Origin: Dipteris shenzhenensis | Taxonomy: Eukaryota > Polypodiophyta > Polypodiopsida > Gleicheniales | Assembly: GCA_047967505.1 (NCBI GenBank) | Contig: CM106540.1 | Direction: 5' to 3' (one strand) | DNA: 64,000 nucleotides | Part shown: piece by piece, positions 44,208-56,519 of the stretch | Numbering within the stretch: position 1 is the stretch's first letter | How the letters are laid out: each line of letters starts with the position of its first letter | The notes under the pieces: model-generated | The model's input: only the letters and a program-made list of their open reading frames with translations | Databases searched by the model: none | What the model was told of the DNA's origin: nothing | Translations under genes and position numbers: made by a program

Positions 44208-46690
44208 TTGCTTGCCTTCTGTCGAGGCATTGCGATTCATATGAGATTGAGAGATCGATAGATTGAGAGTTCTCGAGTGTTCTCCGTGAGAGTCCACTTT
44301 CGATGAGAGATCATCCATTCTTTGAGAGAAATTTTCCGTGATTTGGGAGAGAAATTTTTGTCCATTTTCCATTCATTCTGTTCACTCCTCTTGAGTGTTA
44401 GTGAGACTTTCTTTGTGAGGGAGGGAGGGAGAGAAATTCCTTGAGTTCATTGAGAGAAAGAGAGATTAGATTCATTGTGAATTCTTAGAGAGTTAGAGAG
44501 GTTCATCTCTATTGAGAAAGAGAGACGTGTGAGAGTCTAGGTCTAAGAGGAGAATTCTTTAGAGGACCTGCAAGCAAGGACTCAAACAATTACAGCAGCA
44601 CAAAGCAAGCGAGGCGGCCATCTACAACGACTAGAAGTGCTGCAAGCACCAGCCTCTCCATCCATAGGCAAGCTCCAATCTTCAACGACTCATAAACTAG
44701 TCCAAATGCCTCGACAGAGCAGTCAACAATGCCATCAACAATAGAAGGAAAGGCGGCCTAAAGACTTCTTCAAGTAGCTTCAACAACTCGACATACTCAA
44801 GACCTAAGGCATCTGAGCTTCTACGGGCAACCTCCTTCAGCACCTAAGGCATCTAAGGCATCTAAGCTTCTATGGCGACCTCCTTCAGCACCTAAGGCAT
44901 CTAAGCTTTCACAAGCTACTATCGCCTCCTTCTACGATCTCCACACATGGGTCCATGCATTCCGCCTTAGTCGAGAAGCCCCTACAACCAAAGGCAATGT
45001 CTTGGCGGCAAGCTCCAGTCGAGTTTTTCCCCGCAATGACCTGCACAGTGGTGCAATAGCTCGAGCGACTCCTTTGTAGCGCCCACCTCCATGGTTTGGC
45101 ATACTAAGCCTCCATCTCAAACCACCTCTGCAACATGCATGCCCATTAGCCACAACGCCTTCCAACTTTATCTCGAGCAAAGGCTTTCAACCAGCGATTC
45201 CAACCCAACAAAGGCGACACAGCTGACCGCCTCTCCAATCTATAGTGACCATCACATAGCGCCCCTTGCTTCTATCGAGCTTCACACCAATGAGCCCGTC
45301 CAAAAAACCTCCCTACCATGACCTCTATAATGATGGACTCCCAGATCTCCATGACAAGGTCGGTCCAACACGATGAAAATCTGCACAGTAGTACCGAAAT
45401 CGAATCTCAAAGATTCCAACAAGTCTTATCACCTCACATTCGGACACGTGGCCACCACAATTGTGGTGACATGTCATTAGTCAGAACCGCAGTGACATGT
45501 CATCACCATATCTTGTGCCATGTCAGTAGAACCGCCTAAGTGCCATGTCAACAGGTTGCCTTATTTGACATGTCATTTGTGGCTCAGTAGTGCCACATAG
45601 GTAGTCATATCATCTGTGACATGTCAGCACTGATGCCACATCACCCTATACAATCAGTTACCACATCATCCACACCACATCACCCTATCCACATCACTTG
45701 CCACTTCAGCATCTGCCACCTTAGTAGTGCCACCTCAGCACTACCATGTGGCAATCCCCTGACAAACACAAGTACCCCTTGACAGCCACACACAGGCACT
45801 GCATGTGCACCTAGCTGCCACATTATCGCAGGGCTCCACTGGCATACACCTTGGAAAAGCACACATTCTGCATATGACTTACCCTACCACATTTTGCATG
45901 TGACTCACCCTACCACATCATACTGTGCATTTGCACCCTTTTTGCCTCTCCACCTAGATCAAGCCATATCTCTTGATCCAGGGAGAATTCGAGGGCGCTC
46001 CAAAAAGAAAAAACACTCGATTTTTTGTGCTCTACGCTCATTACATCACGTGCACATTTCAATGCAGGTTTCACACACTTTTGAGCTTGGGAGACAAATG
46101 CACTTCTTGTACACACTGATATCAACCTCTACATCGATGCATTTGACCCAGCACCTAAAACAAATAAAGAAAATGAATTATTTGCTATTTTTTCATTAGC
46201 CAACAGTTGGTCTAGATCTAGATCAGAGTAGATTAGATCATCCTTACAAGAGATAATCCACAAAAGCCAATCGAAGCCATCCCCAAAATTTCCTAAATAG
46301 TTCCTACTCAAAGTTAGTCCCTTTGCTCACATGTGGCTTCACATCATTACATTTCTTGAAACCCTATGTTCCATAGTTCAATGAGCATAATTTAAAGTGT
46401 TTAGACGCTTTGATTGATTGATCAGAGGGTGGATGCCACATGATTTGATTTTACACACACATGCCAACATTGTAAATACTATTTGGCTATTTTCTGGCAT
46501 TGTGCACATAATTTAAGCCTTGTAAATCCTCTTGGCTATTCCTAGCATCATTTGCAAAAAGACTTGTAACAGATTGGATTATATATTGTAGTTCTATCTT
46601 CACCGACAGTTCAGATTGCACTTGATACAATCAATGTATTGCAGTTGATTCGGACAGAGATTTCATAGGCACTTTGAGTACATTTCTTGC
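44208..46690. other. Long leader-like or inserted DNA without genes
   Basis: 44208-44560 is GAGA-rich, as in copia leaders. 44560-45300 has recurring short motifs such as CACCTAAGGCATCTAAG. 45440-45760 is built from GACATGTCA and GCCACATCA words. No protein motif was seen. It may be leader of the LTR element to the left or of the copia pol to the right. Confidence 0.4.
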
Positions 46691-48483
46691 ACCATGTTTA
46701 CGACTAGTAACCTCAATTTGAAGGCATCTGCTAAGCTAGACAACTCCAATTACGGCACATGGAAATACCAAATGGAGACCATTACTGTACTTCAAGACAA
46801 TGGATGCATGTCCATGGGTCTACAACTAGACCATTGGACGATCGAGCCAGCAGTAGCTCCACTCCCACTATTGTTGCAGCACCAGTAGTGGGATCTATAG
46901 CTGCACCACCAGTGTCTGCACCTGTAGTAGATCTTGCCATGCATGAGCATAGGATGAATGGGACAAGAAATAAAAATATGCGTATCATTTGATCAAGCAG
47001 AATGTGCAAGATGTCATGCTAGGACAGCTCAACATAGTCAAGACATCAAAAGAAGCATGGGATATGTTTGCAGATCTCTATGAGTCTAAGAGCACTTCCA
47101 GGATTCTCACATTGAGAAACCAAATCAACCAGATTTTTTGCAATAGTAGTGAAACCGGTCATGACGTACTCAAGATCAAATATTACAACCGCATATGAAT
47201 CCTGTAGAAATGGTTCAAGTCATCCTGAATGGACTAGGAGAGGGATATGAGAATCTAGTACAGAGTATTGCCATTCAATGACAAATTCCAACATTGGAAG
47301 AGCTACAGTCAGTGTTAGTAAGGAACTCAAGATGTAAGCCATTCATGCACACAAAGGTCATTCCAACAATGATCAAGCATTCACAGCTTTTAATAGAAGC
47401 AGAGGCAGAGGTAGATCCTTTCAGCAAAGTGGTCATCATCAACAAAACAAAGTCATCAGTAAAATCAGCATCAACATCCACTAGGAAATCATTCGAACAG
47501 AGGAAAATTCCAAGGAAGAGGGAATTCATCCACCGACATGTCAAGCATTCAATGCAACTATTGTCATAAGTTTTGAAAGAGATATTTGAAAGAAGCTGTA
47601 CTACCAAGGCGGTCAATCTAGCAGCAATCGAGGGAATTTTGAGGAAGAGGAAATCATCACAGTGGACATTCAAGTCACAGTCATTAGGTCAATGAACCTA
47701 AGAATATGTTTCTTGCAAGCGAGGATATGCATAAAACTGAAACAATGTATCTTGAAATAGATTGCAATTCAAAAGGGGAATGCAGTTATCAAGTTGTTCA
47801 AGTAGATCAGGATCCTTGGTACATCGATAGAAGTTCATCATCCCACATGATAAAACATCAAGAATGGTTCACATTGATGAAACCGTTAGAAGGATAGAAG
47901 AATGTTATCTACACTACAGATAACACACTGAATCCAGTTTAAGGGAAAGGCATTGTCCATATGAACAATTTCACTAGTATGAAAATGATTGGTGAAAGAT
48001 GTATTCTATGTTCCGAAGCTCACCAAAAACCTCTTGTTAGTTGGGCAAATGACGAAACACAACTATCGAGTCATCTTTAATGGAGAATGAATACACTATC
48101 AGAGACAAATCCAAAGGATATTAGCTATCCACTAGTAGGAAAAGCAGTCAACGAAGGACGCTTGTTCAGAATGCTAGCTTCAGTACCAGATTTGCATGCC
48201 ATGTCATCTCAACCGCAACATATGCCACTTTCTGCAATATGGCACAAGAGATATGGACATGTCAATTTCAAAAGCTTAATACAGCTCAGCAATTAGAATA
48301 TGGCAATTGGAATTCCTAAGACTAAAGTTTCTTGGAAAAGTTTGCAAAGCATGTTGCTTTGGTAAAAAAAAGCGAGCCAATTTTGGTAGGAGCACCTCTC
48401 AAGCATGAGGTATTCTTAATTTAATTCATAAAGATGTATGGGGTTATGCCTAGACTTGCAATATCAATGGTTCACTTTACTAC

Positions 48484-49112
48484 TTGACTTTCATCGGCGA
48501 CTATAGTAGATATTGTTGGGTCTACATTCTGAAAGAGAAATCTAAAGTCTTTTCCAGCTTTCAAGAATTCAAAGCCATGATAGAAAACCAGACTAGCAGA
48601 AAGATCAAAGTCATGAGATCAGATAGAGGAGGTGAATACATGTCTTCAGCATTCATGAAATTTTGCAAAAGTAATGGCATTAAAAGAGAATTCACTTGTG
48701 ATACTCCTCAGCAGAATGCAAGAGCTGAAAGGAAGAATGGTACTTTAGCAGACAGTGCTAGAGCAATGCTCAGTGAGAAGCGTCTTTCGAATCAGTATTG
48801 AGAGAAGCAATTACCACTGCAAACTACTTGCTCAATCAGCTTCCGACCAAACTGATTCAGGGTATGACACCTTATGAAGCATTCACTGGACCCAAGCCAC
48901 ACATTAGTCATCTTTTCAGATTTGGTTGCATAGCATATGCCCACATACATGATGATCATTGCATAAAATTAGATGCAAAGTCACGTAAATGCATCATGGT
49001 TGGCTACAGTGAAGAAATCAAAGCATACAAGTTATATGATCCCATCAACAGAAAGGTCATCATCTCTAGATATGTAATCTTTGAATCAAAATGGAAAACA
49101 TTAAATTCATAG
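48484..49112 (+). pseudogene. Copia integrase core, split by one stop
   Basis: Two abutting open frames (48484-48801 and 48798-49112) overlap at a single break. The core keeps the second Asp (SDRGGEY) and the Glu (NARAERKNGT) of the DDE triad. The C-terminal part keeps LDAKSRKCIMVGYSEEIKAY and the ISRYVIFE strand before the RT. This is the best-preserved part of the copia copy. Confidence 0.85.
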
Positions 49113-49172
49113 GATATGGACACACCGATTACTTAGTCACCTATAGGAAAGGTTAATAAAGAAGAGCAAGAA

Positions 49173-49985
49173 TTGCCAGAGAAACCTCGAGAAGAGCAAC
49201 AACAACTCAGACGGTCTATTAGGGAAAGCAGATCACCAGCCAGATTGACATATGCTCAAAAAGGCAAAGCAATTCAGGTTGAAACCACCAATTATGCTCT
49301 TATGCCTACCATCATGGCCATAGAAGAGCCAGTGTACTTCAAAGATGCAATTGATGAGCAGTTGACAAGCTAGAATGGCAAACTGCTATGAATGAAGATA
49401 TGGAAGCTTTGTACAAGAACAACACTTGGGAATTATGCAACCTTCCACCAGGAAAGAAGGCCATAGAAAACAAATGGGTTTACAAAAAGAAGTAAAATCC
49501 AAATGGAAGCATTAAAAGATACAAAGCCAGACTAGTTGCAAAAGGATTTGCACAAAAATATGGTCAAGACTATGATGAGACTAATGCTCGGTTCTTGATA
49601 TCACTAGCGACACTCAGCAAATGGAATGTGTACCAGCTAGATGACAAGAATGCTTTTCTCAATGGTTACCTAGACAAGGAAGTCTATATGCAACAACCAG
49701 CAGGTTATGTTGTACCAGGAAAAGAGAATCAGGTTTGCCATGGCAGAATTTGACAAGAAAGATCTTGGACTTATGCACTATTGTCTTGGTATTGAGTTTT
49801 GGAGAGATTTAAATAGTCTCCAGAAGAAGTTTCAAATGGCAGATTGCAAGATTGCAACCACTCCCATGGAACAGAGTTTAAAACTTACAAGGTTCCATCA
49901 TGAACTAGAACGCTTTGTGCAAAGTACAAAAATGGAGGCTTTTTTGGCATTATCTTTATTAAACACAGCCACATATAGTTTGTGC
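49173..49985 (+). pseudogene. Copia reverse transcriptase region, decayed
   Basis: Shares the QKGKAIQVETTNYALMPTI start with the copy at 38.5 kb. It continues in broken frames through a VYMQQPAGYV equivalent and ends DKKDLGLMHYCLGIEFWRD, the copia LG(L)MxYxLGIE block. The YVDD block seems deleted between about 49730 and 49745, because PGKENQV passes directly to AMAEFDKKDLG. Confidence 0.8.
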
Positions 49986-50702
49986 AAGAGCATAATCAAC
50001 ACATGATTGTTGGAGAACATGGACATTTTGCAGGTTATGATATATTTTATTATGTTTGTGATGGATATTCTGGCACCTTGCTCATGTGCAAACGGGATCT
50101 CAATCCCTGTCTTGCTTTCAATCATCCCAGTGGCAGATGGTTAGTAATACAATGCCTGCTTCATGAAGAAGTATATGAATTTGCATCTGTTTATGCCCCA
50201 TAGAATTCTACCCTCAGAGTAGGTCTATAGGGTCAGAGATTGCAACTTATTCATGGTGTGGAAATGCTTTGCTTCGTGGTGATTTTAATAATGCTCCAAA
50301 TTTCAAAGACAAGACAACACATCAATTTGGGATGCTCACCATTGGACGCACCTCTTGGGCTGCTATGCTTTTTGCATACATGCTTCTGATATTTGGGTTT
50401 TGTCAAAACCATATGATAAAGGATTTACGTTTCACACTCACAACACTAGGGCAGACCGGATAGGTGGTATTTGATTTATTGGTGGAAAAGATGCTTGTGT
50501 ATCGTATGGAAGAATGTGCTTCCTCTAAAGTAGAAGGTCTTCACGTGGCGATGCCTGCTGGGGGTTTTTCCAGTGGGGACCACAGTAGCTCGACGCCGCG
50601 TTGCACCTACGCATTGTTTGCGTTGCTCTTGTCCCAAAGAAACAATTCTACAACCCTTGTGGACTTGTTCGGCTACTGCAAACTGGACCATCTAGCATGA
50701 TA
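49985..50702 (+). mobile_element. Internally deleted LINE: endonuclease joined to zf-RVT
   Basis: Endonuclease part: HFAGYDIFYYVCDGYSGT, LAFNHPSGRWLVIQCLL, then YEFASVYAP and, after a break, LRGDFNNAPNFKDKT with the GDFN motif of AP-type LINE endonucleases. About 50500 onward the sequence passes directly into LPLKVKVFTWRCLLGVFPVG, TTVARRRVAPTHCLRC and LQPLWTCSATAN, the zf-RVT domain of the far C-terminus. The whole reverse transcriptase, normally over 1.5 kb, is missing between them. Confidence 0.72.
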
Positions 50703-50862
50703 GAAACCTTCGCATGTCCTATTTTGCTCCTCTAGATACTTATGCATCCTTTGGACATTTCTCCACATGTCTTAGAAGTGGGAAAGGTGACATTTCTCAG
50801 CATGTCTTAGAAGCGTTTTCCGAGTTGGTGGGAGGACTTATTCTCTAGTGGTTTCGTCACTC

Positions 50863-50893
50863 GTGTGTGCATGTGTGTGTGTGTGTGTGTGTG
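50863..50893. repeat. (GT)n microsatellite
   Basis: A GT run of about 15 units, with one interruption near its left end, upstream of the CCCH zinc-finger gene. Confidence 0.95.
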
Positions 50894-51083
50894 AAGGTAA
50901 ACTGATTTTAGCTCTTCACATGTCATCATCACAACCACTTTAATATATAGACTCTAATATAATATAGAGCCTAGATTATAATGATGATCGATGATGGATA
51001 GATAGATATTGGGCGAGTTGCGTGAGCTTCAAGCCTTGACCTGTGAAGTTGCGAAATTGGGGTGGCTGATCGACGGGAGATCC

Positions 51084-52625
51084 ATGGACACTACAGCGGC
51101 TGCAGAACTAGGAATGGCTGTCCTCGGGTCGGGCGTTGATGGGGTTGGATTTTGGGATGGAGGAACCTCGGATCAGAATCATTGGCCTGGGGATGATCCC
51201 AATCGCTCCAGAACAGTTGAGGTAGGAACATGGGAGAGGGGCGAGGGTCATAGATCTTTTGGCAGGCGGGATCGTGTCCCCTTTTCTGAGACTGAGCCTC
51301 CGCACAAACGAATGAGGCATGTACCAGCAGAATTTTCAGCGCATGTCCATGGGGATGGTGGCTTTAGAGGGACATCAGACAATGTTGCGTTTTCTGGTTT
51401 GGCGTGTCCTGATTCTGAAACTGGGAGGTCAGCTCCTCTAGCCACAATAATTAAGTCAGGTTACGGTGGCGTTGTACTTTCGGTTCAGGAAGAGACGAGG
51501 AAAGCGAACATTTTTTCAGGGGAATTTGCTCTTGATACAAGGCCCCAAACTCCAAGCTCGTCAGGCGCTCCAGGATCCCCGTTTACAGCGAGAGGAAGAG
51601 GTACAGGCAGCATATTCTTCAAGACCAAATTGTGCACTAAATTCAGGGCAGGCACATGCCCTTTTAACTCTAATTGTAATTTTGCGCATGGCATGGAAGA
51701 ATTGAGGAAGCCGCCTCCTGGCTGGGAAGACGTTGTGGCAGTTCAAGACGCAGAACGTGGTTCGCGCAACAGGGAAAGCTCTGGCCAACCTATTTTGTTG
51801 ACTACGGTTTCAGGAAACTCAGATTCCCAACGGTTTCACAAAACCCGACTTTGCAAGAAGTATAATAGTGAAGAAGGGTGTCCGTACGGGGACAGATGTA
51901 ATTTCTTGCATGATGATCAAGCGAGGGCGAGAGAGAGCAACGCTATTAGTCTGGGACCTACTGGCAGCCCAAGCGGATCAGGTGGCGGTGGCATTAATAC
52001 AGGTGACAGGCCACCCAATTGGAAGACTCGGATGTGTAATAAATGGGAGACGACAGGTCACTGCCCATTTGGACTGAAATGCCATTTTGCTCACGGTCTT
52101 TCAGGTAAAGTATAATATGACGACTTGCCTCTGTGGTTTTAATTGTTGGTGGAGAGTTTTTGAAGTAGAAGTTGGAGTCCTCGAAGTGTATGTGTGGCAT
52201 TCTTGAAGTTGGCCTGTTTCTTTTCAAGCCTCAAGAGTACGTTACCTGCACCATCTTATACTACTTTTCTATCTTCACTTGTCCTGCGCTTTGCAGAGTT
52301 GCAGACATATGGTGGAATTCATGTTGATTCTGATAATGGAGCAACTTCTGGCAATGGTCGTGGTGATGCCAAGCAAGGTGGGCGAGCATCTTTTAGAACT
52401 TTCCCAGACAATAGCTCCTCTCTGCACAGCACAGATGGACACAACCTAGCAACTACGTCAAGACATCTTTTGGCATCTATGCCAACTCATAAGCAAGTCA
52501 TAAAACCAATGCCAAAGTGGAGGGGTCCAGCAGATGAAATCTCTACTATCTATGGTGACTGGATTGAGGAGGATGAATGGGAAGAACCACTACCATTACT
52601 TAAGCCAGCAACTGAACGGTTCTGA
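51084..52625 (+). CDS. CCCH-type zinc-finger protein with three fingers, two exons
   Basis: Exon 1 is 51084-52104 and exon 2 is 52297-52625. Donor TTTCAG/GTAAAG and acceptor TTTGCAG fit phase 1, giving 449 residues. An in-frame ATG at 51009 would add 25. Three fingers: about residues 179-203 (CX7CX5CX3H), 251-277 and 312-338 (both CX8CX5CX3H), each preceded by a basic lead such as FFKTKLC, FHKTRLC or NWKTRMC. The N-terminal 175 residues are Gly/Ser/Arg-rich and probably disordered. Exon 2 ends in a conserved-looking tail with KWRGPADEISTIYGDWI. This layout matches the plant CCCH group that includes Arabidopsis C3H39 and rice C3H12 (from memory). Such fingers usually bind AU-rich RNA; the target is unknown. 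The frame is clean, unlike its neighbours, so it is probably functional. Confidence 0.88.
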
Positions 52626-53900
52626 GAGAAAATTTCAGGAGTTAAACAGTTCAAAGAGAAAAGCTTTCCACATGTAACTGTAACATTGAAAGGAAATAGA
52701 AAGTGGAAATTCCCGCACACCTGGGACCTACGGGGAACCTAGTTCTTGTGATGATGGAGGTGTTGATGAAGATGACCTTTGGGGTAGAGAGTTGTGAATT
52801 TGGGCAAGCTTTTAGCCATCACATGAACAAGTAACTATTACCTCCTGCAGTGGTGTAATACTGTTTGCTTAAAAATCTCAGGCTGGTTGACCTCCTGACT
52901 GCTCTGCTCTATTGGATTGAAGACTGATTACAGAGTGCTTTGGAAATTTTGTTTTAAGGGGACAAATGAGTATGCATACTGTTGGAGTTCACATGCACAC
53001 ACATCTGTAGCCATGCGCAGAGCAACTCCTTTGACATGCTCAGAGATGTGCCGTGTATTGTATCTGTGCAGGAGCTCAAGCTATGAGATGGGTCCATAAG
53101 CCACCTAGGGGGGTGCAATGTGGTCATGTGACGTACATTTGCACTTGTGCATGCCCTACATGTACACACAAGTGCACACTCACAAGTACCGACATCTGTA
53201 ATTGTTATCTGACCAGACCAATTCATGAGTCAGGATAGGTACTCATATAGGTATGCACACAAGCATAGGTGCATGCATGCATGCATCCCCCCGCTCCCGT
53301 CCCGCCTCTCTCTCTCTCTCTCTCTCTCTCTCCCCTCTGTGTGTGTGTGCGCTCCATGTGCATGTCCATTTGTGTGTTTCAATACCCCTTCAGTAGGATC
53401 AAAATCGGTTCCCTCTTGACATCGAGTTTGCCGCTCCTCTTGGGGGCAGCGTGGTAGCTCATTCAGTGTTCTCCAACAGGGTGTGCGTGTGTGGGTTCAC
53501 TACGTCATCACATATATAACATTGGTCTCTTGTCGACTTGGACAAAGCTCCTCTCTCTGGAACATGCACACGCGTAAAATAACATTACAACCATATCAGG
53601 TTATCTGCACACTTTGTTAAGTACTCATGGTGACGTGCATGATGTGTGCAGTCAGGTGGTTGGCCTATCATGCCATTTGCCCACAAAAGGGAGATAGGAG
53701 AGCTCAGACTTGACAACTTTGTTGAGGGTGGCAGCCCAAGGCAGGGGTCTCAAGGCAGGAGGTGTAAAAAGGATTGGGTGGGCAGCCACTAGTTGTTAAG
53801 CCTTTAGAGGTGCAAAGAGTTTGTCCCCATGCCAAACAAATCTGGGACGCCTAAGTTTCCAGGTGTTGGATGAATATCTGTCGTTCTGGGTGACATTTCG
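52626..53900. other. 3' untranslated and intergenic DNA
   Basis: The first 200-300 bp probably include the 3' UTR of the zinc-finger gene. TGCA repeats lie at 53267-53286, a CT run at 53305-53332 and a GT run just after it. No gene was seen. Confidence 0.5.
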
Positions 53901-53949
53901 GAAGAATGCAGACTACTCAGTCACCTGCCAGTGACAGCAGCCAGCAGCT

Positions 53950-54430
53950 TACCTCAGTCACCCTCTGTTGCAGGTGGAGTTGCTTGGACTGTTGGTTGTG
54001 CTTTCTCTGCAATTGGCCATGGGGAGCCTTCAAGTGAATTACTGGTCTCTGAACATTGGCTGGATCGAAGACGTTTTTGCGGACTAAACCGAGTTGAGCC
54101 TAGCAGCCTAATAACTGACCATTGCATCTGGTGAGCAAGGTCTTAGAACCAAGCCACACGCATCTTCTGGTTAGAGGCCTAAACAGCAAGAGAGATGCTG
54201 TCTAGCTCAAATTGGACCCTTGATGCCCAAGGGGTGCAACCCGGTGCTCTGGGAAGAGCAAGGGTAAGAGTATCAACACCAAAAACTCTCCGTGATGACA
54301 GAAGGAACACTATTGCTGCAGCTGGCTCCATGTGGCCTGTTACATGCATTAAATGTAAACCGGTGGAGCAGCCAGTGAATGAGCCCATTGACGTACTGAA
54401 TCTTTTGCCCGCATGGCCTCAGTGAAGTAA
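53950..54430 (+). other. Possible exons of an unidentified gene
   Basis: At 53972 a good acceptor (CCTCTGTTGCAG) is followed by open sequence reading GGVAWTVGCAFSAIGHGEPS. At 54195-54425 a 76-codon frame of balanced composition has CIKCKPVEQPVNEP and a possible donor (AAGGGTAAGAG, about 54262). No family was recognised. This and the coding-like stretch at 57115-57361 flank the gag-only element 2, so one gene may have been interrupted, or all this may be noncoding. Confidence 0.22.
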
Positions 54431-54617
54431 AGCCTCGCTGCGCTCGCATGCTTGTGTGGCTTCACTCTGAGAGCAGCGCAAAGTATACAGAGGAGTTATT
54501 TTTTTGTTCGTTTGTGCATTGGCATCATCTTTTCGTGTGATTTGCTGCAATTATGAACACATTTGAAAAATAAAAGCTCAATGTTGGACGTTGCTGTCTT
54601 CTATCTCTGGCAGAGTG

Positions 54618-54907
54618 TGTTGGAATAGGGAAGCAAGAACTAGAACTAGAAACTGGAAATGAAATAACAAGACTGAAAGACAAGAAATACCTTGAGAAGA
54701 GTGTAGACAAGACACAAGCTAGATTGATTGATTACAATGATGTGACCCATTGAATATATGGGCCAAAGTACAAGACATAAAGCAAGAGTGCTTATGGGAT
54801 AATTGTAGAAGTGCCACATGGCACACACTCAAGACATAAAGACTGACTTAGACTTAGACTAATGTAGACTAGGAAATAGTACACTTAGTGTGCACTTATC
54901 TCCAACA
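54618..54907 (-). repeat. 3' LTR of gag-only element 2
   Basis: 290 bp. Compared with the 5' LTR it lacks 13 bp in the TTAGAC run. Confidence 0.95.
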
Positions 54908-54918
54908 CCCTCCTTAAG
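54908..54918 (-). other. Polypurine tract of element 2
   Basis: On the minus strand CTTAAGGAGGG lies directly before the 3' LTR. Confidence 0.75.
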
Positions 54919-55229
54919 TGGACACTAGGAGTAAGACAGAAAGACAAGACTAGAAGACAGACATAAAGATTGATAGACTGAGAGACAAGATAGAAAACAT
55001 GACAGACAAAAGATCCTGAGACACTCCTTCTCAAGTGATATCCTCATATGGGTCCACAAGGGTAGGGACAAGATGGATCCAAAACACAGTCAGATTGATA
55101 GACAAATAGACCGACAGACAAGACCAGATAGACAGAAGACTGACTATAGTCAAATAGAAAGACCGAGACACTAGAACCCCTTGACCTACATCATCGGTGG
55201 TCAAGGTGGTAGACAAGTCATAGAAGTAA

Positions 55230-56059
55230 TCAGAAAGCCCATTTCTCGTCATGTGAGGAAGGAACAGTAGGATCAGCTGATGGAGATGTTGCAACAACAT
55301 GGGCTGACTTAGATCCAGGGGATGATGTAGAGGTTTTGGAGTAGTAGTCCCTCTCCCGGTGATTATCACGGCCACAAATGGTGCATGGATGAGCCTTGAA
55401 ATAGTCCTTCTCCATATGATTAGTTTTACCACAATGGGTGCAAGGCTTTCTTACCTTAGAACTTCCTTTCTTTGCTAAAAAAGCAGTGTCAGTTACCTTT
55501 CATTGTTGAGTTCTTTCTTCCTCTTGGAGAGCATTGATGATACCCTCAAGAGAAGGATTATTATGATACTTGAAGGTAGTGACAAGAGTAGCATAGGTGT
55601 CAGGTAAGCTTTTGAGAAGCACATCAATAGCAATGTCTTCGGAGATGGAAGACTTGACTGACGCAAGCTGAACCATATGACTGCGAAGATAATTGACATG
55701 AGAGGCTATAGTAGCTCCTTTCTGCATATGTAGATCAAAGAATGAGATCATAAGTGCAATCTTAGAGTTTTTAGATCGGGCTCCAAAAAGGGTATCCAAA
55801 GTATCCATGCTTGAGGAGCAGATTGTATGTCGGAGATGTGATGAATGTAATCATCTCCAAGGCCGAGCAATATGATAGCATAGGCTTTGTCGTTCTTGGC
55901 AGTGACAACTTGCTCAAAGGGACCTTCAAGAGCAGCACGGTGAACAATGTCCCAAAGACCTTCTTTCATAAGATGGCACTTGATTTTGATCTGCCAAGTA
56001 TGAAAGTTGGACCCATTGAATTTGTCGATAGATATGAGAGAATGAGAGGAAGATGCCAT
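55230..56059 (-). pseudogene. Gag of gag-only element 2, one frameshift and one stop
   Basis: Starts at ATG 56059 (MASSSHSLISIDKFNGSNFH). The core has KAYAIILLGLGDDYIHHISD, then a frameshift near 55800, then SHVNYLRSHMVQLASVKSSI and NNPSLEGIINALQEEER. An in-frame stop lies near 55500. Two zinc knuckles follow: CTHCGKTNHMEKDY and CTICGRDNHRERDY, both with Tyr in place of the last Cys. The order and many residues match Gag of element 1 (GDDYIHHISD, HVNYxRS, LEGII.ALQEEER, THCGKTNH against NHCGKTNH). Apart from the two breaks it is well preserved, which fits its young LTRs. Confidence 0.88.
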
Positions 56060-56361
56060 GTGGGAAGGTCTTACCTCGTGCTAGGATGCAAGGGCAGTGT
56101 CTATTCCCTTACAATATTGCAGAAATAAATGAGAGGAGAGATCCAAGAAGCCGGTTCTCTCACCACTTTGTCAAGGCCATAGCATCTGACAGCCCATCGA
56201 AGCAGGAGGAACCGGCAAAAAAAGGAGAGACTGCTCAGCAAACTGAAAGAGGCAAAGCACAATACCTTAATCCCAGGTAGAGGTAGAGGTGCAAAAAAGG
56301 GCGCAGATCTTCGTGAAGATGGATTAGATTTCGAGCAGCATCTGGAAAAATCGGCTTGTGC

Positions 56362-56500
56362 AGGTACGGATTCTGTACAGTCGTACGGACTGTACGGACA
56401 GCTGAGTGCTGACGATGTACGGACGGCGAGCGGAGTACGGAGTACGGTCGACGTACGGACGACGTGCAGAGTACGGACGACGCTGTACGGATAGCAGGTA
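56362..56500. repeat. GTACGGA word array in the element 2 leader
   Basis: GTACGGA occurs eight times with irregular spacing, often as GTACGGAC. Several are preceded by C, giving the palindrome CGTACG. Confidence 0.9.
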
Positions 56501-56519
56501 CGTTGATGCAGGAGCGGGT

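Larger units (their letters stand above)
46694..49985 (+). mobile_element. Copia element internal region (gag to RT), decayed
   Basis: Plus-strand Ty1/copia polyprotein in several frames. Gag starts MFTTSNLNLKASAKLDNSNY (46694). The protease-like site WYIDRSSSSHMIKH is at about 47817-47860, where D(S/T)GASxH is expected. The integrase zinc-region remnant IWHKRYGHVNFKSL is at 48237-48280. The integrase core spans 48484-48801 with DYSRYCWVYILKEKS, SDRGGEYMS and TPQQNARAERKNGT. YEAF...PKPHISHLFRFGC follows at 48873-48930. RT starts after 49250. At least ten stops or frameshifts are present. No flanking LTR was found; the 3' side ends abruptly at LINE DNA near 49985. Confidence 0.88.
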
